A stretch of 64,000 nt of DNA from Streptomyces sp. NBC_00461 (GCF_036013935.1 NZ_CP107902.1:186001-250000); one strand, 5' to 3'; numbered from the stretch's first letter, positions 1 through 9,063 are shown. Notes: generated from the sequence alone by a model not told the origin. Program-made: numbers and translations.

Positions 1-643
1 GCCGCCGTGCTTCGGGATATCGAAGTCGACCGCGCACCGCAGATTCCTGATCTGGTCCCGGGCCGGGGTCTGGGGCCGGCTGCACGAAGCGATCCTGCAC
101 CGGCTCGATGACGAAGGGCTGCTCGACCTGTCCCGCGCCGTCCTCGACTCCGCCCACGTGAGGGCCAAAAAAAAGGGGGGCGAACTTGCAGGTCCGAGCC
201 CCGTGGACCGAGGTAAGCCCGGTTCCAAGATGCATGTCCTGTCCGACGCGAACGGACTGCCTCTACGGGTCGGGCTCTCCGCGGCCAACACCCACGACAG
301 TCTCGCTCTGAAGCCCCATGCTGTCCCATTTCCACATGGGACACGAATCCCACGCTGCTGACTCCAAACCCGTGCGCCTTCATGCAGACAAGGCGTACGA
401 CATCCCTCACCTGCGGCGATGGCTGTGGGCAAACGCATCGGCGTCCGTATCGCCCGCAAGGGCATCGACTCCAGCGAGCGGCTTGGCCGTCGCAGGTGGG
501 TCATCGAACGCACCATGTCCTGGCTGACCGGCTACCGCCGTCTCAACCACCGCTACGAGCGGAAAGCAGGCAACTACCTGGCCTTTCTCGGACTGGCATC
601 CGCTCTCTGCTGCTACAAGCGGTTCCTCAAACTGACCATGTAG
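1..643 (+). pseudogene. IS5-type transposase remnant, 5' end cut by window, two frameshifts
   Basis: Three successive frames translate to one IS5-type DDE transposase. The first (about 80-315) includes SAANTHDSLAL, the second (318-420) includes RLHADKAYDIPHLRRWLW with the second catalytic Asp, and the third (419-643) includes RRWVIERTMSWLTGYRRLNH with the catalytic Glu and ends at a TAG stop. Frame changes near 315 and 425 mean no full protein can be made. The beginning lies outside the window. The order of catalytic blocks and the C-terminal RRLNHRYERK region fit IS5 transposases; the exact subgroup is not determined. Confidence 0.82.
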
Positions 644-795
644 GACACGGTCTTAGTTGTCGGCGTGCTCCGACAGGCAGAAGCGCGGCCCCGCACCTTG
701 AGAGCGGTCTCCTGCGAATACGGTTCCACACCGCGCCGCCACGGAACGGCCACATCGCCACCGCATCTCCCGCCATGCGCGACACCATCGCGGTC

Positions 796-1188
796 ATGAG
801 ACGAACCCTCGCGGCTACGGCCGCCGTCCTCGCCGCCCTGATATGCGCCGGCTGCTCCAGCAGCAGCTCGCCCAAGTCCTCCCCGGCGCCCACCGGTACG
901 GACTCCGGCCTCGACGCGGCCAAATACCTGAACGGGCTCGAAGGCGACAAGCACTCCAAGCAGCAGATCGACGCCCTGCTCGGCAAGTTGGATGCCCGCT
1001 GCGCCGACGACCTTGGCGCGCTGACCGCGGCCGCCACGGTCACGGCGACCAACGTGACCGACGCGAAGGGCACACAGACGACGTACGGCGTCCTGCAGAA
1101 GCTCGCCGACGGGCTGCCCTCGTCTGGGAAGGCGTCGTGCCAGAAGCGGCTCCCGGGCGTGGAGAAACAGCTGAAGGCCGGTCGCTGA
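796..1188 (+). CDS. small secreted lipoprotein
   Basis: 130 residues. The N-terminus has two Arg, a hydrophobic stretch rich in Ala and Leu, then CAGC followed by a Ser run, which looks like a type II signal peptide with Cys20 as lipidation site (the -3 position is not the usual Leu). The mature part is small, has two further Cys (near 'ARCADD' and 'ASCQKR') that could form a disulfide, and no domain I recognise. Predicted location is the outer face of the membrane. ATG 796 is chosen because it places the signal sequence at the very N-terminus; the frame is open much further upstream but that part does not look coding. Confidence 0.7.
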   Translation: MRRTLAATAAVLAALICAGCSSSSSPKSSPAPTGTDSGLDAAKYLNGLEGDKHSKQQIDALLGKLDARCADDLGALTAAATVTATNVTDAKGTQTTYGVLQKLADGLPSSGKASCQKRLPGVEKQLKAGR

Positions 1189-1311
1189 CGAGGCCCATAC
1201 TGACCCCTTGCCGTCCGCCTGCCTCCCCGATCATTCGAGGAGTCCCGGCCGACCACCGGACCTTATTCGACGTACCTCGTTCTTGGGGATACATCGCGGT
1301 ATGCTTGCTGC

Positions 1312-1650
1312 ATGACCAGTCGACAAAGGCGCGTCCGCATGACGCTTCCGACGATCACGGTCCTGGATGTTCTCGCAAACAGTGCAGGCGAGAACATCCA
1401 CGGCTTGGAAATCTGCAGCCGAGCGCACCTCGGCACGGGCACCGTCTACCCCATGCTGTCCCGGCTTGAGAAGGCCGGCTTGGTTTCAGCGCGCTGGGAA
1501 GACGACCAGACCTGGCAGGAAGCCGCCAATGAAGAATGGCGCCCCCGCCGCCGCTACTACGAGATCACCGGCGCAGGCAAGGTAGCGCTGACCGAATCAC
1601 AACAGAAACCGAAGTTCCGAGCCCGCACCGCTCAGGCGGAGGACGTCTGA
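1312..1650 (+). CDS. PadR-type winged-helix transcriptional regulator
   Basis: 112 residues. The segment TVLDVLANSAGENIHGLEIC followed by GTGTVYPMLSRLEKAGLVSA is the PadR winged helix: helix 3 carries the TVYP(M/L)LxRLE signature and the wing ends at RRRYYEITGAG. PadR proteins are usually repressors that sense small molecules or stress. Its stop codon overlaps the start of the next gene (TGATG), so it is probably cotranslated with the membrane protein that follows, as in other Streptomyces PadR-membrane protein pairs. ATG 1312 or 1339 could start the protein. Confidence 0.85.
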   Translation: MTSRQRRVRMTLPTITVLDVLANSAGENIHGLEICSRAHLGTGTVYPMLSRLEKAGLVSARWEDDQTWQEAANEEWRPRRRYYEITGAGKVALTESQQKPKFRARTAQAEDV

Positions 1651-2354
1651 TGGGCATGCACGCGGCGCGGAGACGCAGAGCGCGGCAGATTCACCGCGAG
1701 TGGGCGGCGGAGCGGGCCGCGTCCGGCGAATCGACGCAGCCCGGTGTGCACCCTCTGATCGTCTTCTACGCCGTCTCCATGACGTTGATGATGATCCTGT
1801 TTTGGGTCGGCGTAGGCCTGGCCCTGAACGACGTCCCGATACCTGATACAAATACAGGCAAGGATGAGACGGTCGCATTCATTGTCAGCACGGGCGGGCT
1901 CGGCGCCTGGGCTCCATGGTTTTGGTGGGTGGTCCTCACCGAGTCACTCCCGCCGGAGTCCGCGTGGCACCACCCTCTTCGAGCGTTCTCGAGGGGACTC
2001 GCCTACGTCGCCAGCCCTGACGATGCGGCATGGCGCGAGGAATGGCCGGCCCTTCTCACCCGGCGCCCCGGAGAGCCGCGCCACGTAGTACGCACGGCGC
2101 TGACCGTCACGGGCTGGGTGTGGGCCGCGTTGTGCTCCCGCGCGGGGTGGATACTCGACGTCTGCTTGCAGTCCGACGCCGTCTGCGCGTTGGCCGCCTT
2201 CGGCGCCACCTTCGCGGCCACGTGGGCCGCTTGGGACGCTGCTGGGATCGCCGAGGCTGTCATGACCGCGATCCTCACCTTCACCGGCTGCGTTGCCTCG
2301 ATCGACGGCCTCTGCAGGTGGCGTGGTATCGAACTGCCCCGGAAGCGGAAGTAG
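1650..2354 (+). CDS. membrane protein coupled to the PadR regulator
   Basis: 234 residues. Basic N-terminal tail (RRRRARQIHREW), then hydrophobic segments at about 33-60 and 78-96 and more around 147-215, so probably four or more membrane helices. The start ATG overlaps the PadR stop by one base (TGATG), which argues for translational coupling and a shared function. No enzymatic motif is visible. Such partners often sense or respond to membrane stress together with the regulator, but that is inference. Confidence 0.65.
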   Translation: MGMHAARRRRARQIHREWAAERAASGESTQPGVHPLIVFYAVSMTLMMILFWVGVGLALNDVPIPDTNTGKDETVAFIVSTGGLGAWAPWFWWVVLTESLPPESAWHHPLRAFSRGLAYVASPDDAAWREEWPALLTRRPGEPRHVVRTALTVTGWVWAALCSRAGWILDVCLQSDAVCALAAFGATFAATWAAWDAAGIAEAVMTAILTFTGCVASIDGLCRWRGIELPRKRK

Positions 2355-2495
2355 GCCGATTCCGCGGATGCAGGCAGATCAGCGGCCGGGCGGGGGAATC
2401 CTGTCTGGCCGCACTGCATTTTGAGGCCCACGGGCGAGTGATCACGGGTTGTGCAGCATAGGGCCCAACACCCTCAGCATCACCGGGAGGCCCTC

Positions 2496-2822
2496 ATGCC
2501 CGCTCCCTGTCCTGGCCCCTGCAACAACGCCTGGCGCACCGCCGAAGCCAATGGCACCGACCACGATCTCACCCCCACCTGGGGCGACCCGATCCACTGC
2601 GGCCGCTGCACAACGCGCACACTCGCCCAACTCGCCGAGCTCCCCGAGCTGGTCGCCGCGATCAGCCTCGAAGCCCTCAACGGCACCGCCCCGAAGACCA
2701 CCGGCACGATCAGCCGTACAGCTGTCCCCTCGTGGCCCGGGCAAGCCGCGCGGATCCTCACCGAGCACATCATCGGAGAGCTCCTCGGCCTCGAGGACAC
2801 GAAGGAGCACTCCTCTTCATGA
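2496..2822 (+). CDS. hypothetical Cys-rich protein
   Basis: 108 residues. The N-terminus has CPGPC and a later HCGRC, four cysteines that could form a zinc ribbon, followed by the helical stretch LAQLAELPELVAAISLEAL. I recognise the type from Streptomyces prophage-like and integrative elements but not a function. ATG 2496 follows GGGAGG at a good distance; an upstream ATG at 2451 lacks such a site. The gene overlaps the next by ATGA. Confidence 0.6.
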   Translation: MPAPCPGPCNNAWRTAEANGTDHDLTPTWGDPIHCGRCTTRTLAQLAELPELVAAISLEALNGTAPKTTGTISRTAVPSWPGQAARILTEHIIGELLGLEDTKEHSSS

Positions 2823-3007
2823 CCAACACCACCCACCTCACCCGCCTGCGCACCCGGATGCTGGCCACCGCGTACAGCAACGCGGACTTCTGGGCTCGCC
2901 GTTGGGCCTTCCTCACCGACCAGGCCGTGGGCACGCTCGCCCGCCGTGACCCCGCCGCAGCCGAAGCCCTCGCCGCCTCGCTCTTAACCTCGCGCTTTCG
3001 CGAGTGA
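2819..3007 (+). CDS. hypothetical 62-residue protein, 3' end possibly altered by IS
   Basis: Starts at ATG 2819, overlapping the previous stop as ATGA. Helical protein with ATAYSNADFWARRWAFLTD and a second Ala-rich helix; no motif recognised. Its last codons lie beside the 5' flank of the IS1380-type fragment, and the final residues (LLTSRFRE) read through a short palindrome CTCGCG...CGCGAG at about 2989-3003, so the original C-terminus may have been replaced by IS sequence. Confidence 0.5.
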   Translation: MTNTTHLTRLRTRMLATAYSNADFWARRWAFLTDQAVGTLARRDPAAAEALAASLLTSRFRE

Positions 3008-3108
3008 GTCTGTCCGAGTCTTGATCAAATAAATGGAGAGTGCTGCTGACCTGCAACGATGGGACTTGTCGAGGGTCCTGTCGCTGTAAGGAAAGAAGCA
3101 CTCTCCAG

Positions 3109-3843
3109 GTGAAGAAGAGTAGCGGGTCGTACCCCCGTGTCCGTGTCGAGGGCGGCGGCCGTGGAGTTGTTGCCCAGGCCGGTGCCGTGCTGCTGGTCGA
3201 GACGGTCCGCAAGTCCGGCCTGGACACCGCGATATCCGCGGCGCTGGCGCCGTGGCGCAAGCCGCGGGACGTGCACGATCCGGGCAAGGTCTTGCTGGAT
3301 GTGGCCCTGGCCGTTGCACTCGGCGGCGATTGCCTGGCCGACATCGGCATGCTGCGGGCCGAGCCGGATGTGTTCGGCCCGGTGGCCTCCGATCCGACCA
3401 TCTCCCGCCTCGTCGACGCGCTCGCCGCGTTCGGTCCGAAAGCTCTTGCGGCGATCCGGGGTGCACGTTCCAAAGTACGCACGCGGGTCTGGGAATTGGC
3501 CAAGGCAAGCAGTCCGGCCGCCGGCGGCCAGGTGATCGTAGACATAGACGGGGTGCTGGTGCTCGCGCACTCCGAGAAGCAGGACGCCACCGCGACCTGG
3601 AAGAAGACCTTCGGTCATCATCCGCTCGTCGCGTTCGTCGACCACTGCCCAGCCGGGTCCGGAGAGCCGGTGGCCGCCCTGCTGCGGCCCGGCAACGCGG
3701 GCTCCAACACCGCCGCCGACCACATCGAAACCGCGAGGCTCGCCCTCGCCCAGCTGCCCCAACGCCTGCGGCGGGGACGGCAGACGCTGATCCGCACCGA
3801 CTCCGGCGGCGGCACCCACGCCTTCCTGGAGTGGCAGCGGCTC
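3109..3843 (+). pseudogene. IS1380-type transposase, N-terminal half only
   Basis: Starts at GTG 3109. It contains the segment GGQVIVDIDGVLVLAHSEKQ with the first catalytic Asp, KKTFGHHPLVAFVDH, and RTDSGGGTHAFLEW with the next conserved Asp, typical of IS1380 transposases (usual length about 460 residues). After about residue 245 the similarity stops abruptly and the frame runs into the reverse complement of an HNH-lipoprotein gene. The 3' half of the transposase and the right end of the element are missing, so it is not functional. Confidence 0.82.
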
Positions 3844-4150
3844 TCCCTTGAGATACCGGTAGTGGCAGGAGCCCGCGGCTGGCTGCTGCTGCACCGTGTA
3901 GTGCCTTTGCGGACCAGCCCCCGCCGCGATGGGGCCGGACGACCCGCCCGTCGGCACTGCCGTTCCCGACGCTCCCCCCACCGGACTCTGAGAGTCCCAG
4001 ACGACGTCGACGTACCGAGTGAGACGGACGAACAGCCCGTCAGCAGTAGGCAGGTGAGCAGGATGGGCGGCACGGTACGGCGGGCAGAGCGCATGACGGA
4101 TCCTCACGGGCAGACGGTGGCTGAGCAGATGCTCCCCCACCCCGATGCCC
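3843..4150. repeat. diverged repeat, copy 1 (other copy 58462-58765)
   Basis: About 300 bp covering the first third and upstream region of the HNH-lipoprotein gene. The copy at 58462-58765 is in the same orientation; long identical runs include gtagtggcaggagcccgcgg and ctgctgctgcaccgtgtagt. The similarity begins exactly where the IS1380 transposase stops, marking the junction. Confidence 0.8.
3845..4094 (-). pseudogene. 5' part of a secreted HNH-like lipoprotein gene, frameshifted and cut by the IS fragment
   Basis: On the minus strand the sequence begins with a lipoprotein signal (MRSARRTVPPILLTCLLL then TGCSS) and, after a frame change, continues as GPQRHYTVQQQPAAGSCHYR and YLKGEP. This is closely similar to residues 1-83 of the intact protein encoded at 58034-58702. 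The rest of the gene is absent because the IS1380-type fragment joins here. A partial paralogue, not functional. Confidence 0.8.
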
Positions 4151-4744
4151 CTTTACTACACGCCCGTCCGGCGCGAAGACGCACTCGGGCCGGACGGGCG
4201 TGGTCCCACACCGGCCTGCTGCGCCATGCGGGACCACACGCGTGCACGAGACGGTGGTCAGCCGCTCTGGATGACCGCCAGGTCCTTGAACGTCAGCGCG
4301 CAGTCGGTCTGGGCACGGCTGATTCCTCCGCGGCCTGAGACCGGGCGCCCTCGGAAGGAGCCCTGAGCCGAAGCCACGCGGGCCCGGCTGTCTGCCGGCG
4401 GTGGGAGGCACGGCCGGGCGCGAGGTGCGCCGGAGCGCTTCGGCTGGATTTTCATGCGACGGCGCACGGTGTATCAGGAACGTTCTCTTCCAGCGTCGAT
4501 CGCTTCTTTTCAGAGGCGATCAGATTCCGGAGGCGTTAGATCACCTGCAGGCGGAATCCACCCTTCAGATGCTGTTTTCGCACGCCGATGCGGCTGCTTA
4601 GCCGTTAGTAACTCACTCTGATAGCCGAACGAATCGAGAGCACGCTAGTGTCGCGCCGGAGATGGGCCCCGGCTCAAGGCTGGCTACCAACGGACCAGGG
4701 CCCCTCCGCATTTTGACCAGCCGTCAATTCCTTGAGGAGAAAAG
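4151..4744. other. 594 bp without a convincing gene; one strong hairpin
   Basis: No reading frame here has a good start and ribosome binding site. The stretch holds a 14-bp perfect inverted repeat at 4159-4202 and, overlapping its right end, a 7-bp one (tggtccc 4201-4207 with gggacca 4230-4236). The remainder probably holds the promoter of the small membrane protein gene that starts at 4745. Confidence 0.5.
4159..4202. terminator. strong hairpin, likely terminator
   Basis: Left arm cacgcccgtccggc (4159-4172) and right arm gccggacgggcgtg (4189-4202) are perfectly complementary over 14 bp with a 16-nt loop. No T-run follows, which is usual for Streptomyces terminators. Confidence 0.55.
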
Positions 4745-5002
4745 GTGACTGCTCCCAATGTCGTCCGGGGCACCGTGGTGTCCGGGACGCACCCGGACGG
4801 TAGCAATGCCGGTGGGTATTACGCACGCCTGCGTGCCTTCGCTGTCACGGTCAGCCTGGGCCCCATCGTCGTGCTGATTTTGTCCTTCGTCCTGCCGTCC
4901 GCCGGCGAATGGCCTGCGGCCGCGGGGGTGGCGCTCGCCGGTGTCGCGGCGGCAGCGGCGCGCACGTCACGGATCGATTTCTTGTGGGCGCGGCTGGACT
5001 GA
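4745..5002 (+). CDS. small membrane protein
   Basis: 85 residues, starting at GTG 4745 just after a strong ribosome binding site (gaggag, 4733-4738). One long hydrophobic segment (FAVTVSLGPIVVLILSFVL), then an Ala/Val-rich second one (AAAGVALAGVAAAAART), so probably two membrane helices. No family recognised. Confidence 0.6.
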   Translation: MTAPNVVRGTVVSGTHPDGSNAGGYYARLRAFAVTVSLGPIVVLILSFVLPSAGEWPAAAGVALAGVAAAAARTSRIDFLWARLD

Positions 5003-5071
5003 CAGTGCGGCTGGGCCGGCGGGCGGTTTCCGCCGGCCCCGGCCGGGACGTAGCTGCGGGGCATCGGTGAG

Positions 5072-6202
5072 GTGCTGCTTGCCCGGGTGCAGGCGGCGGA
5101 GAGGACGGCACAAGTGGCGACTGCAACGCCGCAGCCGGGGGCGTGCGTGGTGTGTGCGGGTCCGCTCGTGCAGAGCTCGGGCGCGGGCCGGCGCCGCAAG
5201 TACTGTGGCACTGCCTGCCGTCGGCGGGCTCAGCGGCATCGGCAGGCGCGCCAGGTGGTGCGTGTGGAGCAGCAGGGTCCTTTGGGCGGGGCGGTGGCGG
5301 CCGAGGTCCGCCGGCTGGCGCAGCAGTTGCTGGACAGCGAGATGCGCGAAGAGGAGCTGGGCTCGCTGTTGGAGCGGGCCGAGGCGATCCGGCGGGAGCT
5401 GGATATCTATACCGCGGCTGCGGTGCAGGATGCCCGGCACCGCGGTGAGAAATGGGAAGTGGTGGCTAGGGCCGCGCATGTCGCGCCGGAGACGGCGCGG
5501 GCGCGCTGGGGGCCTGAGCGGGTGGCCCGGATGATGGATCTGCATGCCAACGAGAAGCGGGCTGCTCCCGCCCGCTGGCGTGGGCCGGGTGCGGGCCGGC
5601 TTGCTGATGCGACGGAGGGCACGGACGCCGAGCCGCGGGCTGAGGGGGTCTCCCCGGGGGGTCAGTTGGCGTCGGCACTGGCGCAGTTGCAGGCGGCCAG
5701 CGGGCTGACCATCAAGGAGGTGGCCGATTTCACCATGCTGTCGCCGTCGTTCATCTCCCGTGTCCTGTCGGGTGATCGCCTGCCGACCTGGGATCTGGTG
5801 TGCGCGCTGGCCGTGTTGTTTGGTTCCGATCCGGCTGAGTTGCGGGTGCTGTTCGAGGCGGCGCACGGGCTGACGGCGCCGGGGCGGCAGCCGGTCTCGG
5901 CCGCCATCGGGCAGTTGCACGCGGCGGTGCGTGGGCTGTATCTGGCGGCCAAGTCGCCTTCGCCGGAACGGATCGAGCTGCTGAGTTCGAGGGCGGTGAG
6001 CGCGCGGACAGCGCGCCGCGTGCTGGCGGGCGTCGATGTCCCGGAATGGGAAGTGCTGGCTGCTCTTGTCTGTGCGCTGGGGGGCCGGCCGGTGGATGTC
6101 CAGCCGTTGTGGGAGGCGGTGCACTACACGTTCTTGATGTGCGACGACCCCCGTCTTCCGGAGGGCACCGCGCACATTGTGGTGCCGGGCCGGGGTCGGT
6201 GA
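5072..6202 (+). CDS. zinc-ribbon plus helix-turn-helix regulatory protein
   Basis: 376 residues. Residues about 25-50 hold CVVCAGPL and KYCGTACRRRAQRHR, a four-cysteine zinc ribbon ending in a basic segment. A helical region follows (EMREEELGSLLERAEAIRREL), then a Cro/XRE-like helix-turn-helix at about 208-262 (LTIKEVADFTMLSPSFISRV, then LSGDRLPTWDLVCALAVLF), and a second degenerate HTH-like repeat near 310-350 (SARTARRVLAGVDVPEWEVL). The stop overlaps the next gene by GTGA, so it is coupled to the sigma-like protein downstream and may control it. Confidence 0.65.
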   Translation: MLLARVQAAERTAQVATATPQPGACVVCAGPLVQSSGAGRRRKYCGTACRRRAQRHRQARQVVRVEQQGPLGGAVAAEVRRLAQQLLDSEMREEELGSLLERAEAIRRELDIYTAAAVQDARHRGEKWEVVARAAHVAPETARARWGPERVARMMDLHANEKRAAPARWRGPGAGRLADATEGTDAEPRAEGVSPGGQLASALAQLQAASGLTIKEVADFTMLSPSFISRVLSGDRLPTWDLVCALAVLFGSDPAELRVLFEAAHGLTAPGRQPVSAAIGQLHAAVRGLYLAAKSPSPERIELLSSRAVSARTARRVLAGVDVPEWEVLAALVCALGGRPVDVQPLWEAVHYTFLMCDDPRLPEGTAHIVVPGRGR

Positions 6203-6684
6203 GCGGATACCGCCGGGCAGCGGCTGCGGGGACGCCCGGAGCCGCTGGGGCCACGGCACGGCACCGGCCACCTGTCCGCGCAGGGGAAGTGTGGGCCGAG
6301 CGGGCGGCGCTGGCCGCCTATGCCGCCTTCCGCGAACGCCACTATGAGCCGTATCTGCAGTACGCCGCCCTGCGCATCGGCCGGCGCGAGGCCGCAGAGA
6401 CGGCGGTCACTGCCGCGTTCACCGAACTCGCTGTGTCCTGGACGGCGGTTTTGGGCAGTGCCGGTCCGGCTGCCATCGCCTGGCGGATCCTGCACCACCA
6501 CATCGATCATGCCCTGGGGCTGAGTCCCGGGCAGGCGTCCGGCGGGCGGCCGGTGCGGGCGCTGCTGCACGATGTGCACCTGCTGCACCAGGAGATGCAC
6601 CTGAGCTGCGAGCGCATCGCCGAGGTTTTAGGGATGCCGCCTGACCAGGTGCTGGGGCTGCTGCCGCCTTCCACACGGGAGTGA
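6199..6684 (+). CDS. degenerate ECF sigma-factor-like protein
   Basis: 161 residues from GTG 6199, overlapping the upstream stop (GTGA). The N-terminal part (AAYAAFRERHYEPYLQYAAL and RIGRREAAETAVTAAFTELA) resembles region 2 of the sigma factors at 20183-20725 and 56409-57701, with the same Y-x-x-YAxLxxG pattern. The C-terminus (LHQEMHLSCERIAEVLGMPP) resembles a region 4 helix-turn-helix but is short, and the linker between the two is reduced. It may act as a sigma factor or as a sigma-derived regulator; the upstream zinc/HTH protein is its natural partner. Confidence 0.6.
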   Translation: MSGYRRAAAAGTPGAAGATARHRPPVRAGEVWAERAALAAYAAFRERHYEPYLQYAALRIGRREAAETAVTAAFTELAVSWTAVLGSAGPAAIAWRILHHHIDHALGLSPGQASGGRPVRALLHDVHLLHQEMHLSCERIAEVLGMPPDQVLGLLPPSTRE

Positions 6685-6783
6685 GAATCTACGCCGGTCC
6701 ACCTATACGGGTGTGACTTTACGGCTACACTCTGTCACTACTGGGGGCGCTGTCGGGGCGTGCCGGGGTGGGAGGGGATGCGC

Positions 6784-7587
6784 GTGAGCCTGCCGTACGG
6801 GGTCGACGTGACGGTTCCGAGCGTGGCCCGTATGTACGACAGCCTGCTGGGCGGGAAGGACAACTATCCCGCGGACCGTGCGGCGTGCACCGAGCTGCTC
6901 AAGCAAGTGCCGAGCATGCGGGAACTGGCTCTGAACAACCGGCAGTTCCTGCGCCGCGTGGTGCATGTGCTGGCCGCGAAGTACGGCATCCGCCAATTCA
7001 TCGATCATGGATCCGGGCTGCCGACCCAGGACAACGTCCATGAGATCGCCCAGCGGGTGGATGCAGCCAGCCGAGTCGTCTACATCGACAACGACCCCAT
7101 CGTCCGCACCATCGGCGGCATTCTGCTGGAGAGCAACGAGAACACCGCTGTGCTCCAGGCGGACATACGGGATACCGACGCGATCTTCTCCAGTGAACCG
7201 GTGGAGCAGCTGATCGACCTCAACGAGCCGGTGGCGGCGTTGTTCGTGTCGGTCCTGCACTGCATCCCGGATGCCTCCGGGCCGGCCGATCTGATCGCCC
7301 AGGTCGCCGGCCGGCTGCCGGCGGGCAGCATGATGGTCGTGTGCCAGCTGGTCAGCGACTCCGCGCAGGTCCGCAACTTCGTCACCGGCTTCATGGACGA
7401 GCAGACCCAGGGCCACTGGGGCCGGGTGCGCGAGAAGAGGGATGTCGCCGCCTTCTGCGCCCCGCTGGACCTGATCGAGCCCGGCCTGGTGGAGGTCTCC
7501 GCCTGGCGGGCCGAGAAGGACGACGTGCCGGCCCAGCTCAGCTGGGAGTGGGAAGAGTACGGCGGGGTTGGCTTCGTCAGGCCCTGA
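6784..7587 (+). CDS. SAM-dependent methyltransferase, PF04672 type
   Basis: 267 residues if started at GTG 6784, which lies 7 nt after GGGAGGGG; the frame also has GTG 6760 and ATG 6778. The sequence PSVARMYDSLLGGKDNYPAD is the signature N-terminus of this actinobacterial family (Methyltransf_19), followed by the cofactor site FIDHGSGLPTQDNVHE and VVYIDNDP. The usual length is 260-280. Substrate unknown for the family; genes of this kind sit beside XRE/DUF397/HATPase sets, as here. Confidence 0.85.
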   Translation: MSLPYGVDVTVPSVARMYDSLLGGKDNYPADRAACTELLKQVPSMRELALNNRQFLRRVVHVLAAKYGIRQFIDHGSGLPTQDNVHEIAQRVDAASRVVYIDNDPIVRTIGGILLESNENTAVLQADIRDTDAIFSSEPVEQLIDLNEPVAALFVSVLHCIPDASGPADLIAQVAGRLPAGSMMVVCQLVSDSAQVRNFVTGFMDEQTQGHWGRVREKRDVAAFCAPLDLIEPGLVEVSAWRAEKDDVPAQLSWEWEEYGGVGFVRP

Positions 7588-7626
7588 CCGGCGTTCTGGC
7601 GGGAGCAGGCGTAGTGAAGGAAGTGG

Positions 7627-8541
7627 TCAACGCCAGTTGGCGAGGGCTGCTTTCAGCAGCGCAGGGGTCTGTACGGCGGGGCTGGCCACGCCGCACAGGT
7701 TGTTGAGCACGGCCTGGTAGCGCTCGGACTCCGAGGGCTTCTCCCGGTATTGGGCACCTTCGTACTGCTCGAGGTACACCATGTCGGGCAGGTACTCGGG
7801 AGTGAAGAACCTCAAGTGCACGATCGGGTGCCCGATGGCTCCTACGGCGCCCACCGACAGCGGGGCGATCTGGAGATAGAGGCGATAGCGCAACTCCTCC
7901 AGCAGCGCGAGCAGGTACTTGATCTGCCGGTACATCACCCCGGGTGTGCCGACCTGGCGGCGGAAGACTTCGGAGTCCATCACGGCGAGCAGGACCGGTG
8001 GGTCCACTTGCCGTCGCAGCATCTCGATGCGCTGCCGGCGCAGGCTGACGCGCTCGGCGATCTCCTTGGCCGGCATGGTCGGATGCGCGGCCCGGATCAC
8101 GATCTCGGCGTACTCCTCGGTCTGCAGCCAGCCCGGCACCAGTTGGGGCTCGTAGGAGATGATGCGGCGGGCGGCCGGCTCCATGGCCAGCAGGGGGCGC
8201 AGAAGGGGCGGCGCGGCGTGGGCGTAGGGCTGCCACGGCTCCGGTTGCGCCGCTTCGTGGACCAGGTCGGCGATCCTGCGCCGCTCCGGTTCATCCCGCA
8301 CTCCGTAGACGTCCAGCAGTTGCTCGACCTCCGCCTGCTTGAGCGCGGCCAGGCCGTTCTCCATGCGGCTGATCGTCGACTCGGAGGCGTCGATGCAGCG
8401 GGCAGCGTGACGGGGCCCGATCCCGGCGTGGTCGCGGCAGCGCCGCAGGTGCCCGGCCAGGGCCTTGCGGTGAGCAGCTGGCCCCCATTCCGGGCGGTGC
8501 GGAAATCCGAGAATGGACGGCGCCCTCCGCTCGGCTGCCAT
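7627..8541 (-). CDS. XRE regulator with DUF5753 domain
   Basis: 304 residues. The helix-turn-helix is at about 28-70 (LRRCRDHAGIGPRHAARCID, then SESTISRMENG), and the remainder (YEPQLVPGWLQTEEYAEIVI, RQRIEMLRR, GVMYRQIKYLLAL) is the DUF5753 ligand-binding or interaction domain. Such regulators are abundant in Streptomyces and act together with a small DUF397 protein, here encoded next upstream on the same strand. Convergent with the methyltransferase gene. Confidence 0.9.
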   Translation of the reverse strand: MAAERRAPSILGFPHRPEWGPAAHRKALAGHLRRCRDHAGIGPRHAARCIDASESTISRMENGLAALKQAEVEQLLDVYGVRDEPERRRIADLVHEAAQPEPWQPYAHAAPPLLRPLLAMEPAARRIISYEPQLVPGWLQTEEYAEIVIRAAHPTMPAKEIAERVSLRRQRIEMLRRQVDPPVLLAVMDSEVFRRQVGTPGVMYRQIKYLLALLEELRYRLYLQIAPLSVGAVGAIGHPIVHLRFFTPEYLPDMVYLEQYEGAQYREKPSESERYQAVLNNLCGVASPAVQTPALLKAALANWR

Positions 8542-8629
8542 ACGGGTACTCCTAACGCGCTGTTGAGGAGGCCGAGTATGGCAGCCGGCGGGTGGTCATG
8601 TCAGGAACTGGCCATGGCCCTACCTTGAG

Positions 8630-8866
8630 TTATTTGAGCGCGAAATCGAACTCGCCGTCTTTGACACCGCCGAAGAAGGCCTCGATCTCCTCACGCGTGT
8701 AGATGAGAGCGGGCCCGGAGGGAAACCGCGAATTCCGCATCGCGACGCCGCCACCGGGCAGGGCGGCAATCTCCACACAGTTGCCGTTTCCGCCGCTGCG
8801 GCGGCTCTTACGCCATTGCGCGCCCTCGATCTCACCCGCACCGACCCCGTTTTCCACCCGTTGCAT
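8630..8866 (-). CDS. DUF397 protein
   Basis: 78 residues. The motif WRKSRRSGGNGNCVEIA, then PSGPALIYTREEIEAFFGGV and the ending KDGEFDF are diagnostic of DUF397. These small proteins are partners of XRE/DUF5753 regulators; the adjacent gene at 7627-8541 fits. Start taken at ATG 8866; GTG 8857 is an alternative. Confidence 0.88.
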   Translation of the reverse strand: MQRVENGVGAGEIEGAQWRKSRRSGGNGNCVEIAALPGGGVAMRNSRFPSGPALIYTREEIEAFFGGVKDGEFDFALK

Positions 8867-9063
8867 GCCCCACCGCGCCTTTCTGAACCAGTCCCCGGCC
8901 AGCGGGCCCCATGAGGGCGCCTGGCCGGTCATGCGTACGAATATAAGGGCTCCGCAATTGCAGGCCCACGCTTGCAGGAACGAGGAGTGGACCGGAATAG
9001 TGACGGTCAAGACGGCACGCCGTGTCCGGCACGGCACACGGCACCAGTTCCGGGGGACGGACG

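Noticed and set aside
3040..4338. 432-codon frame that could be read as an intact 432-residue transposase
   Set aside because: Residues after about 268 are the reverse complement of an HNH lipoprotein gene, so the protein is a chance fusion.
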